A stretch of 64,000 nucleotides of DNA, from positions 12,859,384 through 12,923,383 of the forward strand of contig RPFO01000213.1 in the NCBI GenBank assembly GCA_009746045.1, read 5' to 3'. The notes beneath the pieces were generated by a model. The model ran no database searches. It saw only the letters and a program-made list of their open reading frames with translations, and was not told the origin of the DNA. A program made the translations under genes and the position numbers. Each line of letters starts with the position of its first letter. The stretch's first letter is position 1. Source of the stretch: Mesostigma viride. Its lineage: Eukaryota; Streptophyta; Mesostigmatophyceae; Mesostigmatales; Mesostigmataceae. Of this stretch, positions 47,341 through 58,900 are shown in pieces.

Positions 47341-50311
47341 GGTTACACCAGGTCCGCATTGGAAGTTTGTTATTATGGGTCAATTTTTGCCGTATTTGCA
47401 TTACGAATAACCCTGGATTGTTTGTTGGGGAGCCAGTTAGAGTCCCGGGTTTTTATTATTTAATTAAAACCTTTTGTTTGTTTGTTTGTCCTGCAGCCGT
47501 TCAAGGCACGTGGGTACTTATTTAATTAAAATTCATATTGTTTGTTTGGTAGATATGGTACACCCCGTCCCCAACCCGGCCCGGCGGCCCCCCTTTCGGC
47601 GGCCACAGGCTATAGCCAGTGGAGGTCTCAGGTCAGTGATACCCTATTACTTTTACCTTACCCTATTGCTCAAGGCCCATAAGTATCGCACATGAGTAGT
47701 ACATCTTACATCAAAGAGACAACCATCTTACATGTACATCTGTAGACACGCTCAGGCCTCAGCCTCTACTGAGTACCGACCGACGTGCCCTGCCGTGGCA
47801 GTAGAGCGTGGATCAGTGCTGGATGCAAAAGCGGTTCACTTGGTTCGCGCCTCACCCCGCGCTCGGCCTGCGTCTCGCGGGTTTTTTTCGATTTTCACGA
47901 TATTTCATGTTCCCCGCCTGTCCAAGGTATTTTCGAAGGTTTTATGTACTTTATATTATATAATATAAAGTGTTTGCTTGTTTTCTCACAGGGCGACGAC
48001 CCCGTGCCCACATGAGTTAATTAATTAATTTTGTTTGTTTGTTTGTTGAGTCCAGTCCTCAGCCCCCGGAGTTAATTAATTAATTTTCTTTTGTTTTTTT
48101 TATGGTTTTCAGCCAGAACATTTTCCAGAAGCTAATTATTTATTTAAAACTTCCAATGCGGACGGTGTAATGCTCTGTGCATGGCTCCCCAACGGGAGCA
48201 CGAGTCTAAATAATTAATTAATTAATTATCCACACCTATCTACAACTTTCATTAGAGTTAGCTCAGCTGGTTTTTCGCGGCTCAGTTCCCCCCCCACCCC
48301 ATCAGCCATGGAACACGTTCTACATTATCTCCCAACGGAGTCATGTTATGAATTGTTTTATTTTTCTTTTTAGCTACAACAGCTGTGTTGCTAGTACCTT
48401 AGGATGTAGCAGTGTTAGGGTTACGTACATCCTGTACACCTGGAACTAGGCTCCCATGAACGACAGCATCCAAGCTAGCGCAATTAACCAGGCAGGAACA
48501 CTTGTCCGGAACATTTGCAACACAGGAGCAATAACCGCTCTGCTACACCACGCCACACACATCTTGGGATCAGTTTTCTTGTTTATGAAAAAGCTAGCTA
48601 TATAACAGACATTGTCATTAGCACAATATTGGGTCATGCTGTCAACAAAAAAGCAGGGAGATCATGCCTCCCTTTCCCTCTGCTGCGTGCATTGCCTTGC
48701 CATCCAAAGTGTGCCCAAGAGCCCTGACAAATCGCCGTGCGTGTTCTCAATCCTTCACGATAGCAACACGCAGGGGGGGCCGCGCCATCTACAGGAGCTA
48801 CTAAGCCTCGCATGCCAGAGATAACCAGCAATACGATATTTCAAGCACGGTTTGTATTGACATTCAAACACGAGTGATGCGAAAGTTTGCCCTCCCCACC
48901 ACTGAACAAACCGGGCCCACGTATACAAGCCGGCCCCGCAACACAGGCCATCTCACTCAAATCAGTATGCCAGCTATTTGTGTACAGCTATTTGAGTACA
49001 TCTTTACTGCCATAACCAGCATGGCAAGGCCTAGGCACATTCGATGGAGCTCCCAAACAGTGGGTTCCAGCGGGCACATCTTCGTCCAGGGTACGCGGTG
49101 GCCGCCGCACGCCCCACCCAGGCAAGGCACGCAGCCGCCACTGCCGCCTGTGGTAAGGCGACCTCGTAAACGGTCAGAGAGGCCCCATCGCGCGCTGGTG
49201 AGGTCGCCACGCAGGTGACAGCACCCATGATGGCAGCTAACGGTCATGATGACTTTATTCAATACCACTAGGATGAATATAGTATGAGTGTAGTATGAAT
49301 AAATCCTATTTTATGAATATATCCATGAGGACCGTGACTTGACTACTCCATGACCAGTCCAGGTCACACGAACGTGACAGCAACGGTATTGCATGTCGGC
49401 CGCGTTCTCCGTGACCCGCCGTGCAGGCATCCGCGTGGGGTTGTTGGCCATGACCCCATCATGGCCCCATCATGGCCCCATCACTACCCCAACACATACC
49501 CCAGTGATGCTGGCTCCCGCAACCTCCCTCGGCGACCCCCGGCCCCACGTGTCTCGCCATCACCCACGTGCGTGCGGTGTCGGCAGGACAGCCCATGTAT
49601 ACCCACTTGCGCGGCAGCGGCTGCGAGTTGCGCATGCTTGATGTGGGCAGCCTGCCACTCCCAAGTGTGCTAATGAGTGCCATGAATGCACTCTGCAGCT
49701 TGGCCGAACAAAGAGCGCTCCTGCAACCCTGAACATCGCACCCACGTGGGCGTCCTGCCCGCGCCCCCTCCGTGCACATCCCTGACACCAGACCCTGACA
49801 CCAGGCGCAAAGGGAAGTTCTCGAATACGTCCAGCATCAAACCGTGCTGGCATTAGAGAGACAAAACCACGCTGGCCTGATTGCTGGCACCCGGCACGGG
49901 GCCTCCGCCCTCATCCGCCCTGGGCATCCGCCCCTCATCCGGTACTGGGCCCGCACCCCCCCACCGGAAAGATCAGCGACGCGTGGGCATGGGACACATG
50001 TTGCTTCCATGCAAGGCGTGGAGCGCGTCCCAGGAACGCGAAGACATGGGGACCCTGACCCAACAACCCCCCTATTTCCAAAAACGGGGGGGGGGAGGGA
50101 GGCCAACCTTCCAGGGCACAAGGCCCCAGGACCTTGGAATGAAGCGGGGGAAGGAGGGCACTGGCCAGCGCACGTGGCGTGCTGAGCCGCACACGCTGGA
50201 GCATCAGCAAACACCGGGGGAGCCGGCAGCAACCGCAGGCCAACAGGCTGTCCACGCGCTACATATGACACGCCCAGCAGTTGGTGCGAGCACTAGAGGC
50301 TTCGCCTGTAT
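47341..50311. other. Intergenic stretch with LINE 3' tails, no confident gene
   Basis: Contains several TTAATTAA plus TTTGTTTG runs (47455-47560, 48015-48095) that look like old retroelement tails, a short SINE-like head at 47708-47727 and a possible one at 49851-49881. A few open frames occur (for example minus 49031-49228 and minus 49459-49788) but none matches a family I recognise. Confidence 0.5.
48240..48360 (+). mobile_element. LINE A-type 3' UTR end fragment
   Basis: acattatctcccaacggagt plus catgttatgaatt is the reverse complement of the conserved LINE A 3' end seen at 7510-7550, 13910-13950 and 54165-54205. It is followed by an AT-rich tail. No coding part is attached. Confidence 0.6.
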
Positions 50312-51223
50312 CTATCTCTTCCCTTGTTGCCGCCTGGACTTTCCAGGCCGCTTCGCGCCCGCTCTGGCTCCACCTCTCCCCCGGGACTTGCCACCGCCCC
50401 GCTGCTTGCCGCCCTCGCTGAACATGCCCCCCCGGAAGCCGTCCATGTCACCTGCGGAGCCGGCGTCATTCTGCTTCTTCAGTTTCTTGGGGCCGCCGAA
50501 CCCGAACTTTGCGTCCTTGAATGCTCGCTTTTGACTCGGGCCTCGCTTGACGTTTCCACCGCCCCGCCTCGCGTCGTCCCGTTTCCGCTTGCCGCCCGCC
50601 GAACCCTCCTCATCAAAACCGCCCATGGACACCTGGAACTCCTCCCCGTTGTCGGCGAAGTTGGAGTCCTTGCGCATTTTCCGCCAGTTCTTAACGGATT
50701 CGATCTCCTTCTTCTTCTGGTGCGCCCGCTCCTTGAGCCTTTCCGCCTGCACCGACTTGCCGAACTTCTTCAGATCCCGCTGCTTCCTCCTCTCCTCAAT
50801 GCCTTCCAGGGTCTTCTTCTCGTAGAGCAATTTGTCCTTCACCAACTTCATGTGCTCGTCACTCTTCACCATCTCAGCGTAGTAATCATCAGGGCGGACG
50901 ACCGGGATTCCTTGATCCGCTAGACGAGCGCAGCCTTCCTTTGCGGCATCGAGCGCCTGCGTGTAAAAGTACAATTCCCGATTGAGGTCGTCGTTCGGGT
51001 CGACAGCCTGCCCAGACGGAAGGGCTGTAATGGCGAGGGACTCAATCCAGGCCTCCTTTTCAGCCCAACCAAAATCAGCCAGCTTATCTTCTAAGCCCTC
51101 CCTGTTGTACACGGCGGGTCGGCGAGCCTCTTTCCCCTCCTCCGCTGCCAACAGCTCCTCCTCCTCCTCGCTGTCCTCCAAAGAGGAGTCCTCATCCTCG
51201 TCCGCACTGTCGTAAGGATCCAT
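50312..51223 (-). CDS. EBP2: rRNA-processing protein EBP2 homologue, intronless, 303 residues
   Basis: Single open frame from ATG at 51223 to the stop at 50312. Layout matches EBP2: an acidic N-terminus (SADEDEDSSLEDSEEEEEL), then a conserved helical core with GWAEKEAWIESLAIT, NDDLNRELYFYTQAL, PVVRPDDYYAEMVKSDEHM and KKTLEGIEERRKQRDLKKFG. A lysine-rich coiled region (ERLKERAHQKKKEIESVKNW) follows, and the tail is basic and Gly/Arg-rich. EBP2 is a nucleolar protein needed for 27S pre-rRNA processing and 60S subunit assembly. The lack of introns is unusual beside the neighbouring multi-exon genes. It is divergent from the GT92 gene with a 0.8-kb gap. Assignment is from the recognised core motifs. 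Confidence 0.92.
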   Translation of the reverse strand: MDPYDSADEDEDSSLEDSEEEEELLAAEEGKEARRPAVYNREGLEDKLADFGWAEKEAWIESLAITALPSGQAVDPNDDLNRELYFYTQALDAAKEGCARLADQGIPVVRPDDYYAEMVKSDEHMKLVKDKLLYEKKTLEGIEERRKQRDLKKFGKSVQAERLKERAHQKKKEIESVKNWRKMRKDSNFADNGEEFQVSMGGFDEEGSAGGKRKRDDARRGGGNVKRGPSQKRAFKDAKFGFGGPKKLKKQNDAGSAGDMDGFRGGMFSEGGKQRGGGKSRGRGGARAGAKRPGKSRRQQGKR

Positions 51224-52017
51224 CCTGCAACTGGTTGATTACGCTGCGAAATAGGGACTTGACGGCATTAATCATACATGGCCCTTGTCGCCATCGCCGG
51301 CTGTCATTACAATTCTGCGCGCAGCAAGTGCGTGCGCAGGGGTGGCAGCTGCTCCATTGCTCAAGCTGGCAGCCTCCACACCGCGCCGCGCCGGGCGTAC
51401 GCGCATTTTGGGGAAAGTATCCACTAACTGCTGGCAGATCTATTTGAGCGTCTTTATTTATGCTGTCGTCCATGTTATGCTCTCAGGAGTCAGGATGACG
51501 CTCTTGCCATCCTTCAACCTCCAGAGAATTAATTTAGGTGAGGTGAGCTTGAGTTTATTATTCCCGCGCCTTCAACGTAATAAATTAAGGAATTATTTTC
51601 TGAAGCGGATCAGGAGCGGACATGTATTATTTGCCGAAAAGTCGACGTCGATAGTGACTCCCACAATAAATTACTCTGCCCCAAACAGCACGTCATGAGC
51701 AAAGCAGACTGCTAATATCCGACAGTTAAATGACTAATGGCTTTTCTACGCATTGAATTTAGAATATATGCCTAAACTACAAGCAACGTTCTAGTCCTAA
51801 TCCTGCTTTCCTCAGCTGTTGTAATGCAGAATATCTTTCCAAGGGGAGGTCGGTTTCATCCTTGTTCGGAATGCACAGCATGTGGCATCAGCAATAATAG
51901 ATTATGTTGCATTGCGGCCCTGGAGGAAACCACGCGCTGTACTTACTTTTCTGCAAGGTTGCATTACGTTTAAGGTCAACGTTTCGGAGGCACAGGCTGT
52001 GATTGTGTTCGCGCGAT
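51224..52017. promoter_or_regulatory. Divergent intergenic promoter region between EBP2 and GT92
   Basis: 794 bp between divergent ATG codons. No coding exon was recognised and no core motif stands out. Regulatory status is inferred from orientation only. Confidence 0.45.
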
Positions 52018-53547
52018 ATGGAGGCTCCACGTGGTTTGATGCTACTGCTAGCCTTGATTTACGTCGCACCAGCCTTCGCATTGGCGTTGGGACAGGAGCA
52101 CTGCTTGATGGCTGAGGGTTCCGGCGTAACAGCGGGCACTACCGAGAACAGTAAACCAGTTTACAATTGCTCAGGAATAAGAACGTACCCTGACCCTCAG
52201 CACGCGAGCGGGCTGCCCTTTTTGGCCGACGTCTTCGCGGCCAACCGGTCCGTCTATTTCGTGGCCGTCAACAAAGGCGCATGCTATAACGAGTGGCGCG
52301 GCGCCCACGAGTTCCATTTCTCGGACAACCCTCCCCGGGCCTTCCGCTTCCTGTGCGTCTTCCCCGACGGCGGCATCACGGTAACCGACGTGGTGAACCG
52401 GAAACGCCCCGGCGACTTCGCATTCACCAACCAGGCGATGATCATCCGGTGTGACATCCCCGTCCACTACCAGTCCCTGGTCGCCAAGCCCAGCCCCACG
52501 ACCACGCTCACCGTGTCCCTGCACGCAATGACGCACCTCGAGGCGCCACCTGGCGTGCGCCTGACGATGGGCAACCCCTGGAACTCCCTGCGTGACATCC
52601 CCGTGTGCAACTCGGACCTGCCCCCCTACCCGGCCCTCGACGACCCCCCCAGGTACAAGATCTCGCTGGTCACGCGCATCAAGATGACCTACGCGTGGAA
52701 CAACGCCAAGGGGGACGACGAGTCGGTCTACCGAAAGATCACCACCACCCCACAGATGGTCCTCGCCTGGGTCCTTTGGCACCGCTCCCTGGGCGTGGAC
52801 CACTTCTACATCTACGACAACGACGAGGTTGAGCACGGCCCCCTGGAGAACGTGCTCAGGGACTTCATCGCCGAGGGCCTGGTGACCTACATCTGGTTCC
52901 CCTTCAAGGACTGCCTGCGCGAGTTTGACGCATGCGCGGGCCACAAGCCCGGCCACCCCCTCTGCGGCATCGGCCTGCAGGTGCGTGCCGGCCAGCTGGT
53001 CGCCCTCAACGGCGGCATACGGCGGTTTGCGCACCGCACCGAGTACATGGGCCACTGGGACGTGGACGAGTACCTGGTCCCCAAGCCCGACTGGCACACG
53101 ATACCTGAGTTGCTCGAGCGACAGGGTGCGGCCAGGGTGGACACGCTAATGTTCACCGAGCTGCTCTTCTCGGTGTGCGATGGCGACAGGGTGACACCTG
53201 GCGCGCTCCCGTTCGAGCGTGCGCACTGCTTCACGCGCGACATCAACCCACCAAAGTCCATCCACCGCACCGACCGCATCTTGTGGACGTCCGACCACGG
53301 GCCGTGGGCCACCCTAGAGAATGGGCACCCGGTGGCCAGGAACGTGCCCATACCCGAGGGCTTCCTCGCCCACTACCAGCGGCGGCCCAACCTGGACTAC
53401 GACGCGGACAAATTTGAGGGCGTCGCGCGCAGCCGGTTTGTCACGCGGCACGACGCCATGGGTGCCTTGAAGGAGACCATCGCCGCGCAGGTGGAGGAGC
53501 ACATGAAGAGGCTGTACGGGGAGGAGAGGCTGGCGGCGGGCAAGTGA
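52018..53547 (+). CDS. Glycosyltransferase family 92-type (DUF23) protein, intronless, 509 residues
   Basis: First ATG of the frame is 52018 (MEAPRGL); the frame is open slightly upstream but without another ATG. The N-terminus is a signal peptide or signal anchor (MLLLALIYVAPAFALALG), implying entry to the secretory pathway. The catalytic region has the GT92 hallmarks: WHRSLGVDHFYIYDND (aspartates 267 and 269), an extended acidic stretch, GHWDVDEYLVP (D348-V-D350-E351, a DXD-like metal-binding motif), and LMFTELLFSVCDGD. The C-terminal half has an HCFTRDINPPKSI block and a basic end. GT92 enzymes in animals and plants are galactosyltransferases acting on N-glycan fucose or on pectin; the substrate here is unknown. 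Like EBP2 next door it has no introns. Confidence 0.85.
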   Translation: MEAPRGLMLLLALIYVAPAFALALGQEHCLMAEGSGVTAGTTENSKPVYNCSGIRTYPDPQHASGLPFLADVFAANRSVYFVAVNKGACYNEWRGAHEFHFSDNPPRAFRFLCVFPDGGITVTDVVNRKRPGDFAFTNQAMIIRCDIPVHYQSLVAKPSPTTTLTVSLHAMTHLEAPPGVRLTMGNPWNSLRDIPVCNSDLPPYPALDDPPRYKISLVTRIKMTYAWNNAKGDDESVYRKITTTPQMVLAWVLWHRSLGVDHFYIYDNDEVEHGPLENVLRDFIAEGLVTYIWFPFKDCLREFDACAGHKPGHPLCGIGLQVRAGQLVALNGGIRRFAHRTEYMGHWDVDEYLVPKPDWHTIPELLERQGAARVDTLMFTELLFSVCDGDRVTPGALPFERAHCFTRDINPPKSIHRTDRILWTSDHGPWATLENGHPVARNVPIPEGFLAHYQRRPNLDYDADKFEGVARSRFVTRHDAMGALKETIAAQVEEHMKRLYGEERLAAGK

Positions 53548-53936
53548 GGATGGCCGGCCACACTGCGAAGTGGTATCGCTTTGCAACGCAAGTCCAACGA
53601 CTATTTGCAGTGCCGTTTGATATGGCAGGGAAGATTGACGGGATAGTGTGCATCTTACAGTGTACAGTCGTATTTTTATTTATCCCTTCTAGGCCTTGGC
53701 TCAGCAGGCTCGTGTACTGCTAAAGCTGCCATAGCTGTACTCGGGTTGTAACCGGCCGCTGGCCTGGAACTTGGTGGATGTGTGCATCGCCAAGAATGTT
53801 AACCTTTGCAGGAATCTTGAGAAATCGTGTGTGCTGGGCACCCCACGTGTCCAACTACATAATTAATGTGACATGTCGTCCCTTTTCTGACATGGGGCCT
53901 TTTATGTTTCAATCCCACATATGATGGTGAGATGGA
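53548..53936. other. GT92 3' flank with a TGTAA motif
   Basis: A TGTAA pentamer, the usual green-algal polyadenylation signal, lies at 53747-53751, 200 bp after the stop. Nothing else was recognised. Confidence 0.45.
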
Positions 53937-54146
53937 TGTCAAAGAGATAACCAGCGCTGGCCACTCCAGAAATCTGGAAGAACCCGGACCATGCTCGAGC
54001 CTGCTGCATTATCTTATCCGCGTTTGTCGAGTCGTTCAGGATAATTGAAATGAATGGAGCTGTGGATATGTGTATTCTGATGTGTGTAGCCGTGGACATT
54101 AAGAATTATGGCCGGCTAAGATATTGATATCAAGGAGACAACCTAA
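53937..54146 (+). mobile_element. Diverged SINE-like GAGACAACC element followed by a second head
   Basis: tgtcaaagagataaccagcg through cggaccatgctcgagcctgc and gtcgagtcgttcaggat to ggccggcta matches 46627-46848 with many differences. At 54128 a second head (atatcaaggagacaacc) starts and is cut by LINE A. Confidence 0.75.
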
Positions 54147-55237
54147 AAAATTAAATTAAATTAAATTATAACATGCCTCCGTTGGGAGATCATGTAGCAC
54201 ATATTCCTTGATGGATGGGTGGAGTGGAAGGAGCCGCGTAATCGAACTAACCTAACTCTAAGCTATATCTAGTCTAGAAAATCCTAACTACACTACTCAT
54301 CAAAACGCCTCCTCCGCTTGGGGGGAGGTGGCTTGCCCACAGGGGCTGGCATGTGAGCCTTGACAATCTTTTGCCACCGCGTCTTGTTCTGCATGGCAGT
54401 CCAAAGAAGGGAGAGAGAGTGGATGCGGTATTCAAACTGGGCTGGGACCACTAGGTCGGCCAGCAACATCTGGGTGTAGTTCGTGACATGTTTCCCTATC
54501 CTTTTAGGAATGCCCTTGGGGCCAGGCCAGGTCAGAATATATGCCGCCCTGGCTGGCCAAGCCGCTGGGGGCCTGCCAGGCCAAGGGCGGTGTCGACCTG
54601 GCTGGTGCGAGCAAGGTGTCCTACAAATGCTATCCTACGCTGCCTAATCTCGTCCGAAATACGAGGCATACCCTGATAAAAAGACTCTAATGACGGGAAA
54701 ACCCTACGTTCAAGACCTGTCGGAGCATCCTGTAAACCGTGCCGTCGAGCTTAGCTGCCAGTGTGGGTGTGATCGTCCACGCCTCGGCGCCATACGTGAG
54801 CACCGTGAGGACGAGGACCTTGAAGAGCATGCGCTTGCGGTGCTCGCCCAGGCCCTTGGAGCGCCAGTAGGTGTTGAGCGAACGGAGCCTGGCCCAGGCC
54901 AGGCCGATGCGGGTGTCCACATCGTCTGCGGTGTCAGGGAGCCAACTCCCCAACAGTTTGAAGCGATCGCGGAACGGGACCGCCGTCCCATCGAGCAGGC
55001 GCGGCAGCGGCGGTGTACTGGAGGCCCCAATCACCATCGCCTCAGTTTTGACACTAATCTCCAACCCCACCGCCCTCGCCTCCAGGCCCAGACAGTCCAG
55101 CCAGGTCTGAATGTGCTCGGGGCGCGCGATGAGGGTGGTGTCATCCGCATAAATCAGGTCGGCCAGGCGGTAGCCAGGCTTAACCCCGCCGTGCTCGCGC
55201 TCGTTAAGGATGTCCAAGCCTGGCTCGAACCCCTTAC
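54147..55237 (-). mobile_element. LINE family A, 5'-truncated, with 11-bp TSD
   Basis: The duplication agacaacctaa is at 54136-54146 and 55238-55248. The minus strand begins inside the reverse transcriptase (PGYRLADLIYADDTTLIARP, with the YADD motif) and runs through FRDRFKLLGSWLPDTADDVD and VLTYGAEAWTITPTLAAKLD to LNVGFS. After a frameshift near 54690 the ORF2 tail continues (PKRRRR-type basic end near 54300). A 3' UTR and an AAATTTAATT tail end at 54147. Longest LINE A copy in the window. Confidence 0.9.
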
Positions 55238-55939
55238 AGACAACCTAAGACATGTGGATATGCATGTCCAACGTTGCATGCATGCACGCTATATACTTGT
55301 AGGCACTGCTATCTCAGCATGTCAACTGCCAGGTTCAATTACAGTGTGTCCATCCATTGCCATAATCTACTTCGGTGCACGCCATGAAATAATTACTGTA
55401 ACAATTGATCCATCTCAATCAATTGACGTATAACGTCACACGAAGATAGGATCTGCACAGCATTAAAAAAAAGTATTTATTGATCTACAAAATGAACCAG
55501 CTAGACGCCGCTGTTAATTGGGCCTTGCATGTGATCCAAATAAATATAGGGGCATGCAGCACAGCGAAAGAATGGTTGCTTCCAGCGCGTGGTTGCATGC
55601 GATTGACGTGGTCTGACCATTTTCAAGTGGCACTGTATCAAGGAGACAACCAGCGCAGGCCAGAAATCGCCACCAAAGCCACATAGCCAGAAGCGGCATC
55701 GCCACCAATCAGTGCCACATAAAGAGGGACAACGGCAAGGACCACTAGAATGCATGCCGACTACCAAAGAGTTGGCCCAAAAATGAAGTATCTAGGTACA
55801 TGCAGTATCGTTTGGGGGGTTGGAATGGGGTAGTGCCCCCTGAATCTTAATTTTACCCAAACGCTAACGTGGGTGGCCCTATGTACAGCCGTGCCTTGCT
55901 CGGAATCCATGTAAGCCAGCATCCCCACAGTTGGCTCTT
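55238..55939. other. TRX y 3' flank, no further gene seen
   Basis: Contains a 34-bp SINE-like head at 55636-55669 (tatcaaggagacaaccagcg plus caggccagaaatcg). No coding exon was recognised between the LINE copy and the thioredoxin stop. Confidence 0.55.
55636..55669 (+). mobile_element. Short head copy of the GAGACAACC SINE-like element
   Basis: Only the first 34 bp of the element, near identical to 46620-46655. Confidence 0.7.
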
Positions 55940-58900
55940 TCACTTCCGCCCGCCCGATGCCAGGGAGCTCTGCACCCAGCGCACCAGGTCGTTGGCATCG
56001 AGCGCGCCTTCCTGCACATGCCACAGACACATATATATGGACACACACATCACACAAGCGCACACACACAACGCACAAACATGGCGGAAATGTTTCACTT
56101 GGTAGCCTTGTCAGCAGGCTATGGCCCAGAAAACTGGCGAGACCGGGGCCAGGATGAGCATAGACATGCTCAGCCACTGCCGCATCCCTATATAGAACTG
56201 AGCAAATCATCGAGAGATTGACGAATGCAGCAGAATGCAGCATATCAATCATCTTGCTGTACCCGTTAACCTCGCATGGTACAGGGATACACAAGAGCAA
56301 GCCAACCAGGCTTATGAATGAACCAGTCAGTGCAGGCCTCGCTTTGAACCAGCCTTACCAAGCACTGATGACAGTCTGGCAGCGAGCCCAGTGGATTGGA
56401 GCTACCAAACCCAAGTAACAAGCATACAAAGCCCTGATAAACCCAGAAACATCATGCACTCCGGACCACGCAACAGTTCCTCTTGAAGTGTAATGCTGGC
56501 GCACCCACCAGCCGGTTGATGGGCTGGCCCCCCTGGAAGAGGATCAGCGTGGGCAGCGCGGTGACCCGGTAGCGCGACGCGATGGCTGGGTACTTCTCCG
56601 TGTCGATCTTCACCTGCAGGGAGGACAATCAGGTGAGGGGCCATGTGGCATAGGTGACAGGGCGTGGCCCACCAATTACTAAACCCATATAACTACGCGA
56701 GGTTCCATGTGCTCAACTGCTCATGTTCAAAGCCAAACCAACCTGAGGCGGCGGGCCTAGTAAAATAATCAAAGTCCATGCTTATCTTTCATTATACCAT
56801 AGTAAGGCCTAATTAACATGCCATAGTAAGGCCTAATTAACTTCTACGTTCCAATCGTTTAGGCAACGAGACATTCCCACACACTGGCCATGCCTGCAAG
56901 AGATTTGTGCACGCCATCGCACCTATCATTTGGACACACCCCATACGCGAGGCCCGCACACGACATTGCTGACACTGACACTCACAAAAGCGGCAGACGT
57001 GTGTCCATAATTTGCTACAGTGACCGCAACAGCCATCGCAAGACCTTGGAGCGCTATGTCGTACCACTATGCCCAGTGGAGCACAGCAGTTGTGGGTGTC
57101 CAGCTCAAGTTATTTCAGTGCATGGTACAATATACTCCGCAGGTACGGTGACCGCGGCAACCGAGGTAGGAACCAGACTGCCTGCTACCCTTCCCACACT
57201 GCGCGCTGACCTTCAACTGATTGTCCACGCGGCACAAGCCCACTCACCACCTGGAGCTGGTCCTTCATGCGCTCGTTCACCTCGGCAAGGATCGGGGACA
57301 TCATCTGGCAGGGGCCACACCTGCAGGTGGGGGGCGGGAGAAAGGGGGGGGGGGCGTCAAGGGGGTATTGAAATCCATGGCGAGGGCAGGAAGCGACAGG
57401 TGCGCCCGCATCTATGGCGAGGGCAGGACATGGAAGGTGAGACAAACGGGATGGGCCAGGGAGGTACCTGCCACGAAGCCTATAACCCAAGCGGCAGACA
57501 CTGTCGAGCAACATGGCATGCGTCACACTTCATTGGTCACAGTGACACTTGACACTATCAACGAGACAATGGCCATGTCTGCATTATGTTGATTTTGCAC
57601 GGTCATGCTATCAAGTGAGTGACACCATCAAACGATCTCACTATCAAACTATCATGCCACTGTACCTCATATGACGTCCATACTATCTCTCTATGCACGC
57701 GACTACCATACACCATTCAGAGTAATGGAGGCAACACGAGGCATTGGATGCTGGCAGCTGTGAGAATCCGGGCCGATGGCGGCGGCGCGATGATACACAG
57801 TGACCAACACATACACAGTGACCGACACGCTGCTCTGGCACCGATACAGCCAGCGGGCGGCGGCGCGATGATACACAGTGACCAACACGCTGCTCTGGCA
57901 CCGATACAGCCAGCGGGCGCCATTTGCAAGCACCCTGAGACAGCGAGCAGGGCACACATGGGCTCATTGGATGATGCTTTACTCAAACTGCTGAATTTGT
58001 GCATACTGCACGTGGGTACATTACATGTATATACTACATGTAGTAGAAGTCGATGAGAAGCGGCTTGTAACTTGTTATCTGTTTTTGTGCTATCTCATGA
58101 CCATCTGTTATGCTATTGCAAATCATGCCACGTCGCACAATAGTCGATGTGCAGCACATTGTTGTCATTATTCGTTCTACGTCACCATCGCATCACCATC
58201 CGATCGGCTACTAGAGCTAGCATACCGTACCACGTCACGCAAAAGTCGACCAGCAGCGGCTTGTCAGTGCTGACACTATTTGTACCATCATACTTTGTAT
58301 GGTAGCCAAACCGTACCATGTCGCGTAAAAGTCGATTAGCAGCGGCTTGTCAGAACCCAGAATGAGCTCCTCAAAGCTGCTGAATTTTTGCTTGACCGCC
58401 GCAAATGCCTGCCATGTGCCGGGGGGAGGGGGGGGGGACGGGAGGAGGACAAATGGGACGAGAAGGGGGCAGCAGAAGGGGGGGGAGGAGAAAGGGGACA
58501 AGAAGGGGGGAGCAGAAAGGGGGGGGGAGAGAACAGGGGGAGGAGAAAGAGGATGAGAAGGGGGAAGCAGAAAGGGGGGGGGAGAGAACAGGGGGAGGAG
58601 AAAGGGGACGAGAAAGGGGGGGCAGAAAGGGGGGGCGGGAAGGGAGGGAGGAGAAGGGAAACGAGAAGGGGGGAGCAGGAAGGGGGGGAGGGAGAAGAGG
58701 GGGAGGAGAAAGGGTAAGGGTAAGCCCATGAGTGAACAGGGTGAGTTGGGGAGACCCCTACCGGTAAGACAATGCCAGCGAGGATGAAGTATGCCCAGTG
58801 GCAAGGGTACAGGTGGCGGCCATCCCAGCCCGCGCGAGGGATGCGCCATGTGGCGCGAGGAAGGCAGGGGGTGGGGCGATGGCGCGGTGCTTGGCGAGTT

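Noticed and set aside
49031-49853. Minus-strand frames that might be exons of a small gene
   Set aside because: No recognised domain, no convincing splice-site chain and no supporting neighbour.
56452-56508. Extension of TRX y exon 4 to an in-frame stop (VGAPALHFKRNC...)
   Set aside because: A GTGGGT donor at 56508 and a downstream exon encoding EGALDANDLVRWV restore the normal thioredoxin C-terminus.
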